A stretch of 62,402 bases of DNA from Campylobacterales bacterium (GCA_026390135.1 JAPLGN010000014.1:1-62402); one strand, 5' to 3'; positions 10,769 to 20,819 are shown, numbered from the stretch's first letter. Translations and numbers: made by a program. The notes: a model not told the origin generated them from the letters alone.

Positions 10769-11838
10769 GTGAGTTTCCTAACATACTGACGGACTTCATT
10801 ATTGAGATAAAAAATATCTTCAATGCAATTTGGCTCTTGCTCAAAGCGTTTAAAAGCATCCATAACCCGCTTTGATATCTCCAAAAAGGTTATTTTACCC
10901 TCAACAAACTGTTCTATTGCCACTTCATTGGCAGCATTGACGATAACACCTCGTGCAGGATTTGCTAATAGCTCTTGTCGAATATCCCAAATTGGGTAGC
11001 GATCACTCGTAATCTCTCGAAATTCTAAAGACCCTACTTCAAGCAAGTTAACCGATTGTAAAATCTTTTCATCACTCTTCCCCATCAATGCATAAGCAAT
11101 AGGCAGCTGCATATTTGCATTCGCCAAATGCGCCGTAGTTGAGCCGTCTTGATAGTCAATCAGGGCATGTATAATGGATTTTGTTTCAATAATAGCATCG
11201 TATTCACCCACACCAAATAGCCAGCGAGCTTCTAAAAGCTCAAACATTTTATTCATCATAGAAGCACTGTCAATGGTAATTTTTTGTCCCATTGACCAAT
11301 TGGGATGATTAAGGGCATCTTTTAAGGTAGCTTCTTGAATTTTCTCAATTGGCCAGTCTCTAAACGCACCGCCGCTGGCAGTAATGAGCATGCGAGAGAT
11401 GGAACGCGATGTTTGATTAAGATACCACAATCCAAAATGTTCACTGTCGATGGGGATAATACGCGAGGTATCCACGAATGCTCCCCCTACAACAAGTGAC
11501 TCTTTGTTGGCTAACGCGATTCGTTTGCCACACTCCAGTGCTTTTAACGTCGGACGAAATCCTGCGAATCCAACAAGTGCATTTACAACAAAATCGGAGG
11601 TCGATGCTTCTATCGCCTCTAAAATCGCTTCTTCTCCGGCATGAACGTTTGGATGATTGACGCGCGCAATGTCTTCAGGATTTAAAACGACAACGCGCTT
11701 GGGAGAAAATTTTTGAATTTGTTGATTAAGAAGGATAATATTTCGCCCGGCAACGAGGGTATCAATACTCAAACCAAAGCGCTCAGCAATAGCAAGCGCA
11801 TTGACACCGATAGAACCCGTCGATCCCAAAAGGATCAA
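10765..11838 (-). CDS. dxr: 1-deoxy-D-xylulose 5-phosphate reductoisomerase
   Basis: A 357-residue NADPH enzyme forming 2-C-methyl-D-erythritol 4-phosphate, the second step of the MEP isoprenoid route. Visible: the nucleotide loop GSTGSIG (residues 5-11), ALANKESLVVGG, the metal/substrate segment IPIDSEHFGLWY, ITASGGAFRDWP, NHPNWSMGQKITIDSASMM. It is shorter than the E. coli enzyme but normal for Campylobacterota. Neighbour cdsA overlaps by four bases; the pair cdsA-dxr is a common bacterial order. Confidence 0.96.
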   Translation of the reverse strand: MILLGSTGSIGVNALAIAERFGLSIDTLVAGRNIILLNQQIQKFSPKRVVVLNPEDIARVNHPNVHAGEEAILEAIEASTSDFVVNALVGFAGFRPTLKALECGKRIALANKESLVVGGAFVDTSRIIPIDSEHFGLWYLNQTSRSISRMLITASGGAFRDWPIEKIQEATLKDALNHPNWSMGQKITIDSASMMNKMFELLEARWLFGVGEYDAIIETKSIIHALIDYQDGSTTAHLANANMQLPIAYALMGKSDEKILQSVNLLEVGSLEFREITSDRYPIWDIRQELLANPARGVIVNAANEVAIEQFVEGKITFLEISKRVMDAFKRFEQEPNCIEDIFYLNNEVRQYVRKLT

Positions 11839-12596
11839 GCAAGTCCCCGCAAGAAGATAAGCATAACAATTGCTCCGAAAAGATATCCATCAATACGATC
11901 AAGTATCCCGCCATGTCCAGGTAGAATATTTCCGCTGTCTTTTACGCCCGCTTGACGCTTAAGATAGCTCTCAAATAAATCCCCAAATACTGCAGCCATG
12001 GCTGTAAGCATCGAGATAAGAATGGCTTGCGTCATGTCTTCGACGATACCAATACCGACAAAGAAACCAGCCACTGTGGCAACGGCTATTCCGCCATACA
12101 CACCTTCACGTGTTTTACTCGGACTTGAAATCGAAAAAGGGGTACGACCGATACTTTTTCCTACGAAATAAGCACCAATATCAGCAGAAGCCACCACGAC
12201 GACAAGCCATAACAGCGCGCTAATACCGTACTCCTCGTACAAGCTTAAAATATAAAGCATCCCTGCTGTTGGGTACAAGAAGGGAAGAAAATTTCGAAAA
12301 GGGATGTTTTGAGTATACGCTATTGCCCCTACAAATATCAATCCCGAGATCACCAGTAAATCTTCGCTGTAAGGATAAATTGACGCTACAATCCACATAA
12401 TTGCCGCGTACGCATAAAGGGAATTATTGTTAATCCCAAAAAGACGTGTTGCTTCGTGGAATGCAAGCATATAAACAGCGCCTAAAACAAGCCATATAAG
12501 CCAAAAGTTGTTAATAAGTCCAATGGCGAGAACCCCTAATCCTAAAAAAGCAGCGGTAATAATGCGTGTTTGTAGCGCATTTGAGGAAGGTTGCAT
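11835..12596 (-). CDS. cdsA: Phosphatidate cytidylyltransferase
   Basis: A 253-residue integral membrane enzyme making CDP-diacylglycerol from phosphatidate and CTP, the branch point for all bacterial phospholipids. Several membrane segments are seen. The full C-terminal signature is present (SYLKRQAGVKDSGNILPGHG followed by GILDRIDGYL), with the preceding GRTPFSISSPSKTREGVYGG. First gene of the leftward cdsA-dxr-hydrolase-tsaD operon; its upstream gap of 66 bases probably carries the promoter. Confidence 0.95.
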   Translation of the reverse strand: MQPSSNALQTRIITAAFLGLGVLAIGLINNFWLIWLVLGAVYMLAFHEATRLFGINNNSLYAYAAIMWIVASIYPYSEDLLVISGLIFVGAIAYTQNIPFRNFLPFLYPTAGMLYILSLYEEYGISALLWLVVVVASADIGAYFVGKSIGRTPFSISSPSKTREGVYGGIAVATVAGFFVGIGIVEDMTQAILISMLTAMAAVFGDLFESYLKRQAGVKDSGNILPGHGGILDRIDGYLFGAIVMLIFLRGLA

Positions 12597-12662
12597 CGGG
12601 TTTCCTGATGGAGGTGTTTAAATGTCGCGATTATACCATTTTTAAATGCGGTTTATATGATT

Positions 12663-12968
12663 TTACACTTTAACATCTAAAATATGGAGCGATTTTTCAG
12701 GAGGCTCTTCACTTTGAGGATGTTCTTCATCACTTGAACGACGCTCTTCTTGCTCAGCTTGTTCTTTCGTATGTTCTCGATTGGGGTCAATCCCTTTATT
12801 CTCTTCTGTAGGGCGGACTTCTTGCACCTCTTTTTTTTGCTCTTTCGAAAGAGCCTGTGCAGCAAGCGCTTGTAGTTCAAGCCGGTTTTGTACAGCACCT
12901 ACCTCACCAGCAATACCTGCCATTTGCTGATTTGCATAAATAACGCCACCAACAGGAGAAATTGCCAT
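12663..12968 (-). CDS. Small charged protein of unknown function
   Basis: About 101 residues. The N-terminal half (MAISPVGGVIYANQQMAGIA) is mildly hydrophobic and helix-prone; the second half is Glu/Lys/Gln-rich and probably disordered, ending in a short hydrophobic strand LHILDVKV. I do not recognise a family. I chose the ATG at 12968 rather than 12992: AAAGGA lies seven bases upstream, and the longer form would overlap the NFACT gene. It follows that gene by 10 bases and is likely co-transcribed with it. Confidence 0.6.
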   Translation of the reverse strand: MAISPVGGVIYANQQMAGIAGEVGAVQNRLELQALAAQALSKEQKKEVQEVRPTEENKGIDPNREHTKEQAEQEERRSSDEEHPQSEEPPEKSLHILDVKV

Positions 12969-12978
12969 TAAAAATCCT

Positions 12979-14304
12979 TTATCGCTTCTCAATCACCAAT
13001 GTTTTAAAGTTCGTATAGAGGACATTTGCCCCCTCTTGAACCCGCACTTCTCTTCTTGGAGTATAATCGACCAAATAGGACCCTTTTTCAAATACAGAAA
13101 AATCGACGCACAACTTTGCCGCAGCTTCAAGAATATTTCGGGGAAGCTCTTGCTTATCGGTGGTAATGATGACGTGGGCGGATGGGCGGTCTTTTAGGTG
13201 GAGCCAAACATCACGGGCACGGGCATTGCGTAGCAGTTCAATGTTCCCTCGCTCACTTTTACCCAGTGAAATTTTTATCCCCTCTACCCAAAACAAGGCA
13301 ATAGATTCAGGCTGTTGATTCTTCACGCCTCGAAGTTTTGCAGGAAAAAGCATCGCAATCTCTTCAGGATGCAACGCTTCGTGTATTGTATGAAGGAACA
13401 GCTCCAGATGATGGATTTTTTCCTCAAGATTTTCACGTTCTTTGAAAAGTCCAAGTGCTTTTTGTTTAGCTTTTTTGGAACGCCTAAAAAACATTTCTGC
13501 CATCCGAGCGCCCGTATGATACCCTTCTGGTACCGCTATCGTTATCTCATCTCCATTAAAATCATTTAAAACCACCTCAGTTTCATACCCTTGAATACGG
13601 TGGAGGTTTGCCAAGATCAAATGTCCTGCATGTTGTGAGTATGCCGATTCACTTAACAGTTCCTCTTCATCAACAAGCGCTGCTAAATGAGCACGAAGTT
13701 GTCCTAAACGCTTTTCAATGAGTGTACTTTTTTCTTTTTTTAATTTATCCAGCTGACCTTGCGCATACGCCTCGTACGTGTTGCGCAAAAAATCTTCTAC
13801 ATTTTCCAGTGGATAAAATATTGGGGTAAAGTCGGGACGTGGAGGATTAAGGAGAATTTCCCCTACTCGGACACTTCGAACGGAAACATTTTCATCGATA
13901 TGACGTAATGCTTCTAAAACGATTTCCTCTTTGTCAAGCAAAATAGCATTCGTATATTTCCCTGTAAATTCAAATTGCAATAGGGTAGCTTCACTCTTAT
14001 AAGACCCGCTTTGTGTCACTGCAATACGCACTATTTTATCATTATTATGGAGGGTGATTGATTGAATGACTGAGCGATTAAATCGTTTCGCGAGTAATAC
14101 ATCAAAAGGAGCCTGATACACTTTTGACCGCTTTGAATTAGGTGAGATAAAAATGGTTGCATTATCGCGTCGCATATCAAATGTCCACACCGACTCTCGA
14201 TCAAATTCAAGGCTCACTTGGGTATCACTTACACGATAGGCCCGCTCTATTTGTTTAAATTTTTGCATCGTTTCAACGATTTGTTGTAAATGGGAATGTT
14301 TCAT
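12979..14304 (-). CDS. NFACT-family protein (RqcH/Rqc2/FbpA-like)
   Basis: A 441-residue cytoplasmic protein. The N-terminal part and a central coiled coil (about 185-310) fit NFACT-N/CC, and the C-terminal part fits the NFACT-R (DUF814) domain with [17 protein letters not shown]. In bacteria such as Bacillus the homologue RqcH binds split 50S subunits and adds Ala tails to stalled chains. Campylobacterota members are shorter at the N-terminus than RqcH (about 570 residues), so the tailing function is uncertain here. Confidence 0.85.
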   Translation of the reverse strand: MKHSHLQQIVETMQKFKQIERAYRVSDTQVSLEFDRESVWTFDMRRDNATIFISPNSKRSKVYQAPFDVLLAKRFNRSVIQSITLHNNDKIVRIAVTQSGSYKSEATLLQFEFTGKYTNAILLDKEEIVLEALRHIDENVSVRSVRVGEILLNPPRPDFTPIFYPLENVEDFLRNTYEAYAQGQLDKLKKEKSTLIEKRLGQLRAHLAALVDEEELLSESAYSQHAGHLILANLHRIQGYETEVVLNDFNGDEITIAVPEGYHTGARMAEMFFRRSKKAKQKALGLFKERENLEEKIHHLELFLHTIHEALHPEEIAMLFPAKLRGVKNQQPESIALFWVEGIKISLGKSERGNIELLRNARARDVWLHLKDRPSAHVIITTDKQELPRNILEAAAKLCVDFSVFEKGSYLVDYTPRREVRVQEGANVLYTNFKTLVIEKR

Positions 14305-14384
14305 ATGGATTATATTTCCTTATTTCAGAAGCGCTTTATCAAAAAAGAATTAGAATAGATGAACCAAACAGAAAGCGGGTTTAC

Positions 14385-15962
14385 GTGAGTCTCTTTACAA
14401 CAATCAAATCAAAGTTTATTTTTAATCTCGTAGCCGCAGTTGGCGCAGTGTTATTCAGCGTCATTGTAGCATATTTCATCGCCACCTCCTCCATCAAAGA
14501 GATTATGACCAATGACCTTAATACCGTTGCCGATGTGTTGGAAAAAAATGTTAATTACATCGCTCAAGTCAAACCGGATGCGTATAAAGATGAATCATTT
14601 AAAAATGACATCAAAAGTATTAAAATCGGCAGCAGCGGTTACGTCTATTTTATCAATTCCGATGGGGTTATGACCATCCATCCAAAACCCGAAGATGAGG
14701 GGAAAAATAAAGCAGGACACGACTATATTGACCACATCCGCGCCGATAAAGCAGGAGGGATTTACGAATACGTCTCTGCTACTACAGGTCAACACAAAAT
14801 CGCAGCTTATCGATACATCAAAGAGTGGGATATGTGGGTTATTCCCGGTATTAACAAAGCTGATTATTTTGATGCACTTCAAATGAGTTTCTTAAAATGG
14901 TTTGCTTTTTTAGGAAGTGTTTTAGTAAGTATTTTAATCGCGATTAACTACATTACAGGGACCAGTATTATCCGTCCCATTGAAGAACTTGATAAAGTTT
15001 CCTCTGATTTAGCTCATGGAAACGGGGATTTGACGAAACGTCTCCCTATTCTAAACGCGAACGATGAAATTGGGATTGCAAGTTCTTACGTCAATACTTT
15101 TATTGATAAAATTCAACTTACCATCAATGACACGAAACAAATTACCTCTTCTGCCGTGGAATCTACTGCAACACTTAATACAGCTGCAAGCAACTTAGCC
15201 GAGCAATCTCAAAAAACCAATACCATTGCGCAAAACACGAGTACAACCGCATCTGAGGTACACCATTCTATAGAACAAAGTGTTTCCACTGCACGAGATT
15301 CTCTTGAAAACAATCAGAACAGTGCGCAGGAACTCGAAGAGGTTCGTTCTATTGCTCACGACATTACCCGCGAGGTTCACAATACAACCCAAATGAATAA
15401 CGACTTAGAAGAGCGCTTTGCACAACTCACACAAGAGGCATCCAGTGTCAACGGAGTGCTTAGCATCATTTCAGATATTGCCGATCAAACTAATCTTCTC
15501 GCACTCAATGCTGCAATCGAAGCAGCGCGCGCGGGCGAACACGGACGTGGATTTGCGGTAGTTGCCGATGAAGTACGAAAGCTCGCAGAACGAACGCAAA
15601 AAAGCCTCACAGAAATCAATGCCATCATCTCCGTTGTTATTCAATCCATCTCCGATTCATCAGACATGATGAGCACAAATAGCGAAAACATTGAACGTCT
15701 CGCTGAAAAAAGCACTAGAATCGATATAAAAATCGATTCTACTTCTAAAGTTTTACACAACAATGTTAATACAAGTCGTCAAAGTGTCGAAGACTCGGAA
15801 GTGATGGCAAACAAAATCAATGAAATCATTGCAAAAGTTTCTGAAATGTCAAATCTCTCTCAAAAAAATCAAGATGATATTAAACAAATTTCTCACATTG
15901 CAGGTGAACTATATGGAGCCGCAACTGATCTCAATGCGAAGCTTGGACAGTTTAAGTCCTAA
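14385..15962 (+). CDS. Methyl-accepting chemotaxis protein with periplasmic single-Cache domain
   Basis: A 525-residue chemoreceptor. Membrane helix one is about residues 10-32, followed by a short periplasmic sCache_2-type domain (about 35-165, with [20 protein letters not shown]), a second helix (about 166-188), HAMP (to about 245) and the signalling domain. The hairpin tip, with the conserved core [20 protein letters not shown], lies near residues 380-405. No C-terminal CheR pentapeptide is seen. Start is a GTG; the ATG at 14359 is in another frame. Cache_2 domains of this kind often sense small organic acids, but the ligand cannot be read from sequence. Confidence 0.92.
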   Translation: MSLFTTIKSKFIFNLVAAVGAVLFSVIVAYFIATSSIKEIMTNDLNTVADVLEKNVNYIAQVKPDAYKDESFKNDIKSIKIGSSGYVYFINSDGVMTIHPKPEDEGKNKAGHDYIDHIRADKAGGIYEYVSATTGQHKIAAYRYIKEWDMWVIPGINKADYFDALQMSFLKWFAFLGSVLVSILIAINYITGTSIIRPIEELDKVSSDLAHGNGDLTKRLPILNANDEIGIASSYVNTFIDKIQLTINDTKQITSSAVESTATLNTAASNLAEQSQKTNTIAQNTSTTASEVHHSIEQSVSTARDSLENNQNSAQELEEVRSIAHDITREVHNTTQMNNDLEERFAQLTQEASSVNGVLSIISDIADQTNLLALNAAIEAARAGEHGRGFAVVADEVRKLAERTQKSLTEINAIISVVIQSISDSSDMMSTNSENIERLAEKSTRIDIKIDSTSKVLHNNVNTSRQSVEDSEVMANKINEIIAKVSEMSNLSQKNQDDIKQISHIAGELYGAATDLNAKLGQFKS

Positions 15963-15976
15963 GCTCATTTTGCTAT

Positions 15977-16005
15977 AATCCGCCAAATTAAATAAAAGGC
16001 GGATT
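15977..16005 (+). terminator. Hairpin after chemoreceptor gene, overlapping a TATAAT box
   Basis: AATCCGCC (15977-15984) and GGCGGATT (15998-16005) form a perfect 8-bp inverted repeat around a 13-base AT loop, 14 bases past the chemoreceptor stop. No T run follows, so termination would be weak. A TATAAT sequence (15974-15979) overlaps the left arm, so the element may instead be an operator in the promoter of the TonB receptor operon. Confidence 0.4.
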
Positions 16006-16013
16006 AAACTAGC

Positions 16014-16178
16014 ATGCATGCACCTCGTGGATTTGGTAAGAATTATTTTTCTCTGACTGCCATCCAAGCGTATGCATCTGAAATTCGCCTTCTTCAAAAT
16101 ATTACCCGTATTGCATGGGTTTGTCCTACGCACCCTATCCACACGTATTCCACTATTTCACCTCCCTACAACGATTAA
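16014..16178 (+). CDS. Possible 54-residue small ORF upstream of the TonB receptor
   Basis: An open frame with ATG at 16014 and TAA at 16176-16178 encodes 54 residues starting MHAPRGFGKNYFSLTAIQAY and containing VCPTHPIHTYS. It fills most of the 265-base gap before the receptor. There is no convincing ribosome binding site and I do not recognise the product. It could be a gene relic, a leader ORF or chance. Confidence 0.25.
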   Translation: MHAPRGFGKNYFSLTAIQAYASEIRLLQNITRIAWVCPTHPIHTYSTISPPYND

Positions 16179-16227
16179 TTTTACTTTTTCGTCAAAACAA
16201 AAATTATTATCATCGTTAAGGATATTT

Positions 16228-18048
16228 ATGTTCAAACACACACTTTCTATCGTTGCTTCTGCGACACTTGTTGCCTCGTTGGGGGCTAAAGATTTAACAC
16301 TCGATCCCATCGTCGTCAGTGCCACTAAAACCGAACAAACAGTGAAAAACACCACCTCTGATGTACAAATCATTACACACGAAGAACTTGAGGAAAAACA
16401 TATTACCTCGGTACTGGACGCGTTGCGCTTCACTACCAATATAGCTGTAACTCAAAATGGTGGAATAGGGCAAGGAAGCTCTTTTTTCCAACGAGGATTT
16501 AGCTCTGAAAATACCGTCATCATGATTGATGGTATCCGCTACAATGACCCTTCTACAACTAAAGGACAAGGGCAATTTGAACATTTAATGGTTAATAATA
16601 TTGAGCGCATTGAAATTATCAATGGTGCACAAAGTGGCATATGGGGTGCAAACGCGGTGGCGGGTGTTATCAATATTATTACAAAAAAAGCAACTGAAAA
16701 ACTTAGTATTGGAGTAAATCTCGAAGATGGCAGTTATGCCACTAGCAAAATCGCGGCAGATGTTTCTCAAAAAATCGGAGCATTATCGTATTATCTCGGA
16801 GTCAATCAACTCAAAAGCAATAGTTTTTCAGCGCTAACTCCCAAAGGGCAAAATCCTAATAATTATGAAGCAGACAGCTATACAAATCAAACCGTCAATG
16901 CAAAAATCGGCTACGAACTCACTCCATCAGATAGCATTGAAGGACGATTTACTTTTATTAATGCAAATGGTCAATATGATGGCTACGATCCACTAACTTA
17001 TCTCCCAGCACCTAACTCAGAAGGTTACGAAGCCAAACAAATTAACCGACTAGGAAACATCAGCTATAACCATAAATTAAACGCGAACGATTCCATCACT
17101 GCCACTTATGCTGTATCCACTTTTGATAGACACTACCCAAAAAATGCTCTTGCTTATAACGGAACCAATAAAGAATTAACCCTTCAAGGCTCGTACCACT
17201 ACACCAACAATTCGTTTATCGTTGCTGGTGTCAATACGCTTAATTCCAAAGACACTATCATTGCAAAAGAGCTTGATTCAAAAGGAATATTCCTTACCAA
17301 CATAAACAGCTTAGATAGCCTTATTCTCACAGAGTCCATTCGCCACGACGCTTATGATTCATTCAACAATAAAACAACGGGCAAAATCGGAGCTAAATAC
17401 TTTTTTACCAATGACATTACTCTAAGTTCAAATTATGGAACCGCCTATCGTACACCATCACTGGATGAACTCAACAGCCCATGGGGAGGAAATCCAAATC
17501 TTCAACCGGAAACGACCAAAAGTTTTGATGCAACTGTCTCATTGAAACACTTAACTCTTACGTATTACAATAATCTTGTCGATAATCTCATCCAATATGT
17601 TTATGATCCACTCACATGGAGCGGTATCAATACCCAAGTAAGTGGAAAATCGCGACTAAAAGGATATAAAGTTCGTTATAACAATACGATTGCAGACATT
17701 CTCGACATTGGAGTATCGTACAACAAACTTTCTGCCAAAAATCAAGCGGGAGACTATCTCCAAAGACGCCCTTTCCAGAGTACATTAGTTTCTGCGACCT
17801 ACTATCCAATGCCTAAATTTTCACTGGGAACTACGGCAAATTATGTAGGAACACGCTATGATGATCTCGCACAAACGAACCAAACAGGACGTTATACCCT
17901 TTGGAGTGCCGCAGCAAATTACGATATAACTGAAAATATTACTCTTTATCTCAAAGGGGACAATTTGACCGATAAACTTTACCAAGAAGTAAATGGCTAT
18001 GGAACCGCCGGACGCAGTGCTTATGTTGGATTAAACGCTCGATTCTAA
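16228..18048 (+). CDS. TonB-dependent outer membrane receptor, BtuB/CirA type
   Basis: A 606-residue receptor with a signal peptide (cleavage near SLGA-KD, about residue 20), a TonB-box-like stretch (DPIVVSATKTEQ), a plug domain (about 35-155: IMIDGIRYNDP, IERIEIINGAQSGIWGANAV) and a beta-barrel ending in ...NARF with a terminal aromatic. I set the start at 16228 because AAGGA is six bases upstream and the signal peptide begins there; the frame is open further upstream. The following two genes, a membrane protein and a Cys-rich-domain protein, hint at a corrinoid substrate. Siderophore or metal complexes remain possible. Confidence 0.85.
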   Translation: MFKHTLSIVASATLVASLGAKDLTLDPIVVSATKTEQTVKNTTSDVQIITHEELEEKHITSVLDALRFTTNIAVTQNGGIGQGSSFFQRGFSSENTVIMIDGIRYNDPSTTKGQGQFEHLMVNNIERIEIINGAQSGIWGANAVAGVINIITKKATEKLSIGVNLEDGSYATSKIAADVSQKIGALSYYLGVNQLKSNSFSALTPKGQNPNNYEADSYTNQTVNAKIGYELTPSDSIEGRFTFINANGQYDGYDPLTYLPAPNSEGYEAKQINRLGNISYNHKLNANDSITATYAVSTFDRHYPKNALAYNGTNKELTLQGSYHYTNNSFIVAGVNTLNSKDTIIAKELDSKGIFLTNINSLDSLILTESIRHDAYDSFNNKTTGKIGAKYFFTNDITLSSNYGTAYRTPSLDELNSPWGGNPNLQPETTKSFDATVSLKHLTLTYYNNLVDNLIQYVYDPLTWSGINTQVSGKSRLKGYKVRYNNTIADILDIGVSYNKLSAKNQAGDYLQRRPFQSTLVSATYYPMPKFSLGTTANYVGTRYDDLAQTNQTGRYTLWSAAANYDITENITLYLKGDNLTDKLYQEVNGYGTAGRSAYVGLNARF

Positions 18049-18608
18049 TGAAACTCCTATTTCACCCCTACCTGCGCTATAAATTCTTCAACTCCTTCTT
18101 TACTGGGGCGGTTGGCGGATCGGTGTTCACTGTTTATGGATCACTCAATCCCAGTACCTTTTCTATCGGCGGGATACTTCTTGCGCTTGGGCTGATGGTG
18201 ATGGCGTATTTTTATCACTACTTTATGAAGATAGAGCATTTCTTTCGCTTTTCACTCGCTGCGGAACTTATTATGTTCGTTATGATCGTTTATTTTTTAG
18301 CTTTTCCCTCGCATATACTTACGGCGCTAATCGTCTATGGAGCCTATCAGCTTTCCTTTATGTTTGGAGGCTATTTGGTGCGAGCTGAGACCCATTTTGC
18401 TCGTCATGCTCGGATTATGGGATGGATTGATGTGGTCAAGCAGCAAGGCTATCTTGCGGGGCTATTACTATCCTATGGATTTTATAAAAGTCTTGAATTT
18501 TACGGTATCACGCAAGCCACGATTCAAGTGTATTGGCTTCATACTCTTTTACTGCCGCTTGAAATTGTTATTATTGTGTTATTAAGAAAAGGATTCAAAT
18601 CTCAATGA
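18048..18608 (+). CDS. Small polytopic membrane protein, possibly transport-related
   Basis: A 186-residue protein with about five or six hydrophobic helices, roughly the size of half an MFS transporter. I recognise no diagnostic motif. Its ATG overlaps the last base of the TonB receptor stop (TAATG) and its own end overlaps the Cys-rich gene by four bases, so all three are made together. A role in moving the receptor's ligand across the inner membrane, or in handling it there, is inferred only from position. Confidence 0.6.
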   Translation: MKLLFHPYLRYKFFNSFFTGAVGGSVFTVYGSLNPSTFSIGGILLALGLMVMAYFYHYFMKIEHFFRFSLAAELIMFVMIVYFLAFPSHILTALIVYGAYQLSFMFGGYLVRAETHFARHARIMGWIDVVKQQGYLAGLLLSYGFYKSLEFYGITQATIQVYWLHTLLLPLEIVIIVLLRKGFKSQ

Positions 18609-19027
18609 CCTACCAAGAATGGTTTAACGCACACGCTTCCAAACACGCTGTTATCATGGAAAAACTTACTTCTTTGAGTGAGTCAGAGGTAATTGAGTAT
18701 TTTCGATTTGAAAATATGGTTGTGAATGAACCCGATTTTTGTCTCTTGTACGCTGAAAATAAAAAGTGCCATGAGACGAAACATCTCAACTGCTACTGGT
18801 GTGCATGCCCCTATTTTCGTTTTAATGATAAAGGGTTTTCAACGCAAGAAGGAAAAATACTTTACAGTACCTGCTCTATCGATTGCAAAGAGGGAAAACG
18901 TTTTATCAGTGATACATCTATCCATCATGACTGTACGAGCTGTTTGATTCCCCACCAAGAAAACACCCTAAAAAAAGCTTTTAACCGTGACTGGCGGGTA
19001 ACAATGGAAAAAGCACTGCGCAACTAA
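18605..19027 (+). CDS. Cysteine-rich small domain protein (PF04071-like), corrinoid-linked family
   Basis: A 140-residue protein with nine Cys (46, 55, 63, 66, 68, 90, 94, 110, 113). The pattern KKCHE...LNCYWCACPYFRF...CTSCLIPH fits the Cysteine-rich small domain family, whose members often sit near cobalamin genes; metal binding is likely. The first 40 residues are a helical lead-in. It is last in a three-gene set with a BtuB-like receptor and a membrane protein. A relic of a related 3' end lies at 20820-20870. Confidence 0.65.
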   Translation: MTYQEWFNAHASKHAVIMEKLTSLSESEVIEYFRFENMVVNEPDFCLLYAENKKCHETKHLNCYWCACPYFRFNDKGFSTQEGKILYSTCSIDCKEGKRFISDTSIHHDCTSCLIPHQENTLKKAFNRDWRVTMEKALRN

Positions 19028-19051
19028 CATATGCATTTTTTTTTGATATAC

Positions 19052-19067
19052 TTACATTAAGATGTAA
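19052..19067. promoter_or_regulatory. Palindrome in the GGDEF-EAL leader
   Basis: TTACAT-TAAG-ATGTAA is a perfect 6+6 bp inverted repeat lying just before the ribosome site (CAGGAG) of the PAS-GGDEF-EAL gene, in a 54-base gap. It could be an operator for that gene or a weak RNA hairpin near its start. Confidence 0.35.
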
Positions 19068-19081
19068 AACAGGAGTGCAAG

Positions 19082-20782
19082 ATGTTATTGAATTTATCGG
19101 TTCAAAATCAAAGCATTGAAAGTTTTCACAGTTACGTATCACTTGCCGAAAATTCACCCGATTACATCATTCGATACGATAATGAAGGGCGGATTATCTA
19201 TCTCAATAAAAAAATGCAGCAATTTTTTGATCTCACTTATGAATCTATAATTGGCAAAAAGCCTTATGAAATATGGCCGGATGGTCGTTATAAACCGATT
19301 GAAATCAATATCGACCAAACACTCAAAGATGGCAAACCTCGCACAATAGAGCTTTTTATACCACCGGTCAATGAGTATCATCAAATCAGCATCACGCCGT
19401 TATTGGCTTCTGATAATATGACCATTGATAGCATTTTCTTGTTTGGACGTGATGTAACGGAGTTTAAACACTCTATTGCCAAAACAATCGAGACTAACAA
19501 AAAGTTGACTCATTTGGCTCACAATGATCCTCTGACCAATCTTCCAAATCGACTTAGTTTAATTGAACTATTGAATCTTAGGACATCCTCTGGCGAATAC
19601 CACCCTTTTGCCCTTTTGTACCTTGATTTGGATGGATTTAAAGAGATCAATGATTCGTTCGGTCACCCATTCGGAGATCAACTTTTGTTTCGCGTTGCAC
19701 ACTTGTTACAGGAACTTTTTCCATCAGATACATTTATCTCCCGGACGGGAGGAGATGAATTTGTCATACTTATATCGTGCCAAAAAGATAAGAATATAAT
19801 TCATAGCACACTAACCTATCTCATCGATACACTCAGCAATCCACTTCACATCGAAGAGATAGATGTCTACATCACTGCCAGTATCGGTATCGCTATGTAT
19901 CCAAATGATGCAATCAATACCGAAGAGCTCTTACAAAAAGCTGATTCGGCAATGTACAATGCAAAAAACATGGGGAAAAATACTTACAGTTTTTACGATA
20001 CACAATTTACGGAAAAAACACTCTTCAGAACCACCCTCACTACTCATCTTAAAAAAGCATTGCACAACAATCAACTAGAGCTCTATTTTCAACCTCAAGT
20101 CGATGTTATCACTGAAAATATCATCGGTACTGAAGCACTCATACGGTGGCCCTCATCAGAAGAAATGATTTCACCCGCACTCTTTATCCCGATCGCCGAA
20201 GAGAGCGGTCTAATTCTCCAAATAGGCGAATTCGTTCTATCGCAAGGGTTTCAGCTTGCTTCACAATGGTTGAAAAAAGGAATCTCATTCGGAAGAATAG
20301 CTATCAATGTTTCTGCGCGCCAGCTTACCCATATCGATTTTCTTTCAACTCTTGATCGTATTATCCAAGAGACGGGTTGCAATCCTTCATTAATCGAACT
20401 TGAAATCACCGAAAGCTCTATCCTTGGAAATCCTGAAAAAATGATCGCTCTTTTGAATATTATCAAAGCAAAAGGATTTAATATATCTATTGACGATTTC
20501 GGAACTGGATATTCCTCCCTCTCTTACTTAAAAAATCTCCCTATCGATAAACTCAAAATTGATATCTCATTCGTCCGAAACATTACCAATGAACCAAAAA
20601 ATCAGACCATCGTAAAAACCATTATCGCATTGGCAAAAGGGTTGCAAATGAGCGTTATCGCAGAGGGTGTAGAAACAGCCGATGAGCTAGAATTTATGCG
20701 ACAAAATGGTGTCGATTCGATTCAAGGATATTTTTACTTTAAACCGATGCCTCAAAATCAATTCACCCATTTATTAAGCTAA
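19082..20782 (+). CDS. PAS-GGDEF-EAL cyclic-di-GMP turnover protein
   Basis: A 566-residue soluble protein: PAS domain (about 18-130), GGDEF domain (about 145-300) and EAL domain (about 315-565). The cyclase motif GGDEF (about 222-226) is intact, but no RxxD inhibitory site is seen before it. The phosphodiesterase motifs EALIRW, NVSARQL, LEITES, DDFGTGYSS, KIDISF, EGVET and QGYFYFKP are all present, so both activities are possible. No membrane segment is seen. It lies between the Cys-rich gene and a relic of that gene's 3' end, which suggests arrival by insertion or duplication. Confidence 0.92.
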   Translation: MLLNLSVQNQSIESFHSYVSLAENSPDYIIRYDNEGRIIYLNKKMQQFFDLTYESIIGKKPYEIWPDGRYKPIEINIDQTLKDGKPRTIELFIPPVNEYHQISITPLLASDNMTIDSIFLFGRDVTEFKHSIAKTIETNKKLTHLAHNDPLTNLPNRLSLIELLNLRTSSGEYHPFALLYLDLDGFKEINDSFGHPFGDQLLFRVAHLLQELFPSDTFISRTGGDEFVILISCQKDKNIIHSTLTYLIDTLSNPLHIEEIDVYITASIGIAMYPNDAINTEELLQKADSAMYNAKNMGKNTYSFYDTQFTEKTLFRTTLTTHLKKALHNNQLELYFQPQVDVITENIIGTEALIRWPSSEEMISPALFIPIAEESGLILQIGEFVLSQGFQLASQWLKKGISFGRIAINVSARQLTHIDFLSTLDRIIQETGCNPSLIELEITESSILGNPEKMIALLNIIKAKGFNISIDDFGTGYSSLSYLKNLPIDKLKIDISFVRNITNEPKNQTIVKTIIALAKGLQMSVIAEGVETADELEFMRQNGVDSIQGYFYFKPMPQNQFTHLLS

Positions 20783-20819
20783 TCAGAGTCTTAAACCCTA
20801 TTAATAGATAAAAAGATAA

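Noticed and set aside
15450-15620. Repeat shared with 21440-21600 (opposite strand)
   Set aside because: It is the conserved signalling core of two chemoreceptors, explained by family conservation and not a mobile repeat.
16072-16227. Upstream extension of the TonB receptor frame (52 codons)
   Set aside because: It has no ribosome site, and a clear signal peptide with AAGGA begins at 16228.
15970-16227. Cobalamin riboswitch before the TonB receptor
   Set aside because: No B12-box or other conserved riboswitch core could be recognised in the leader.
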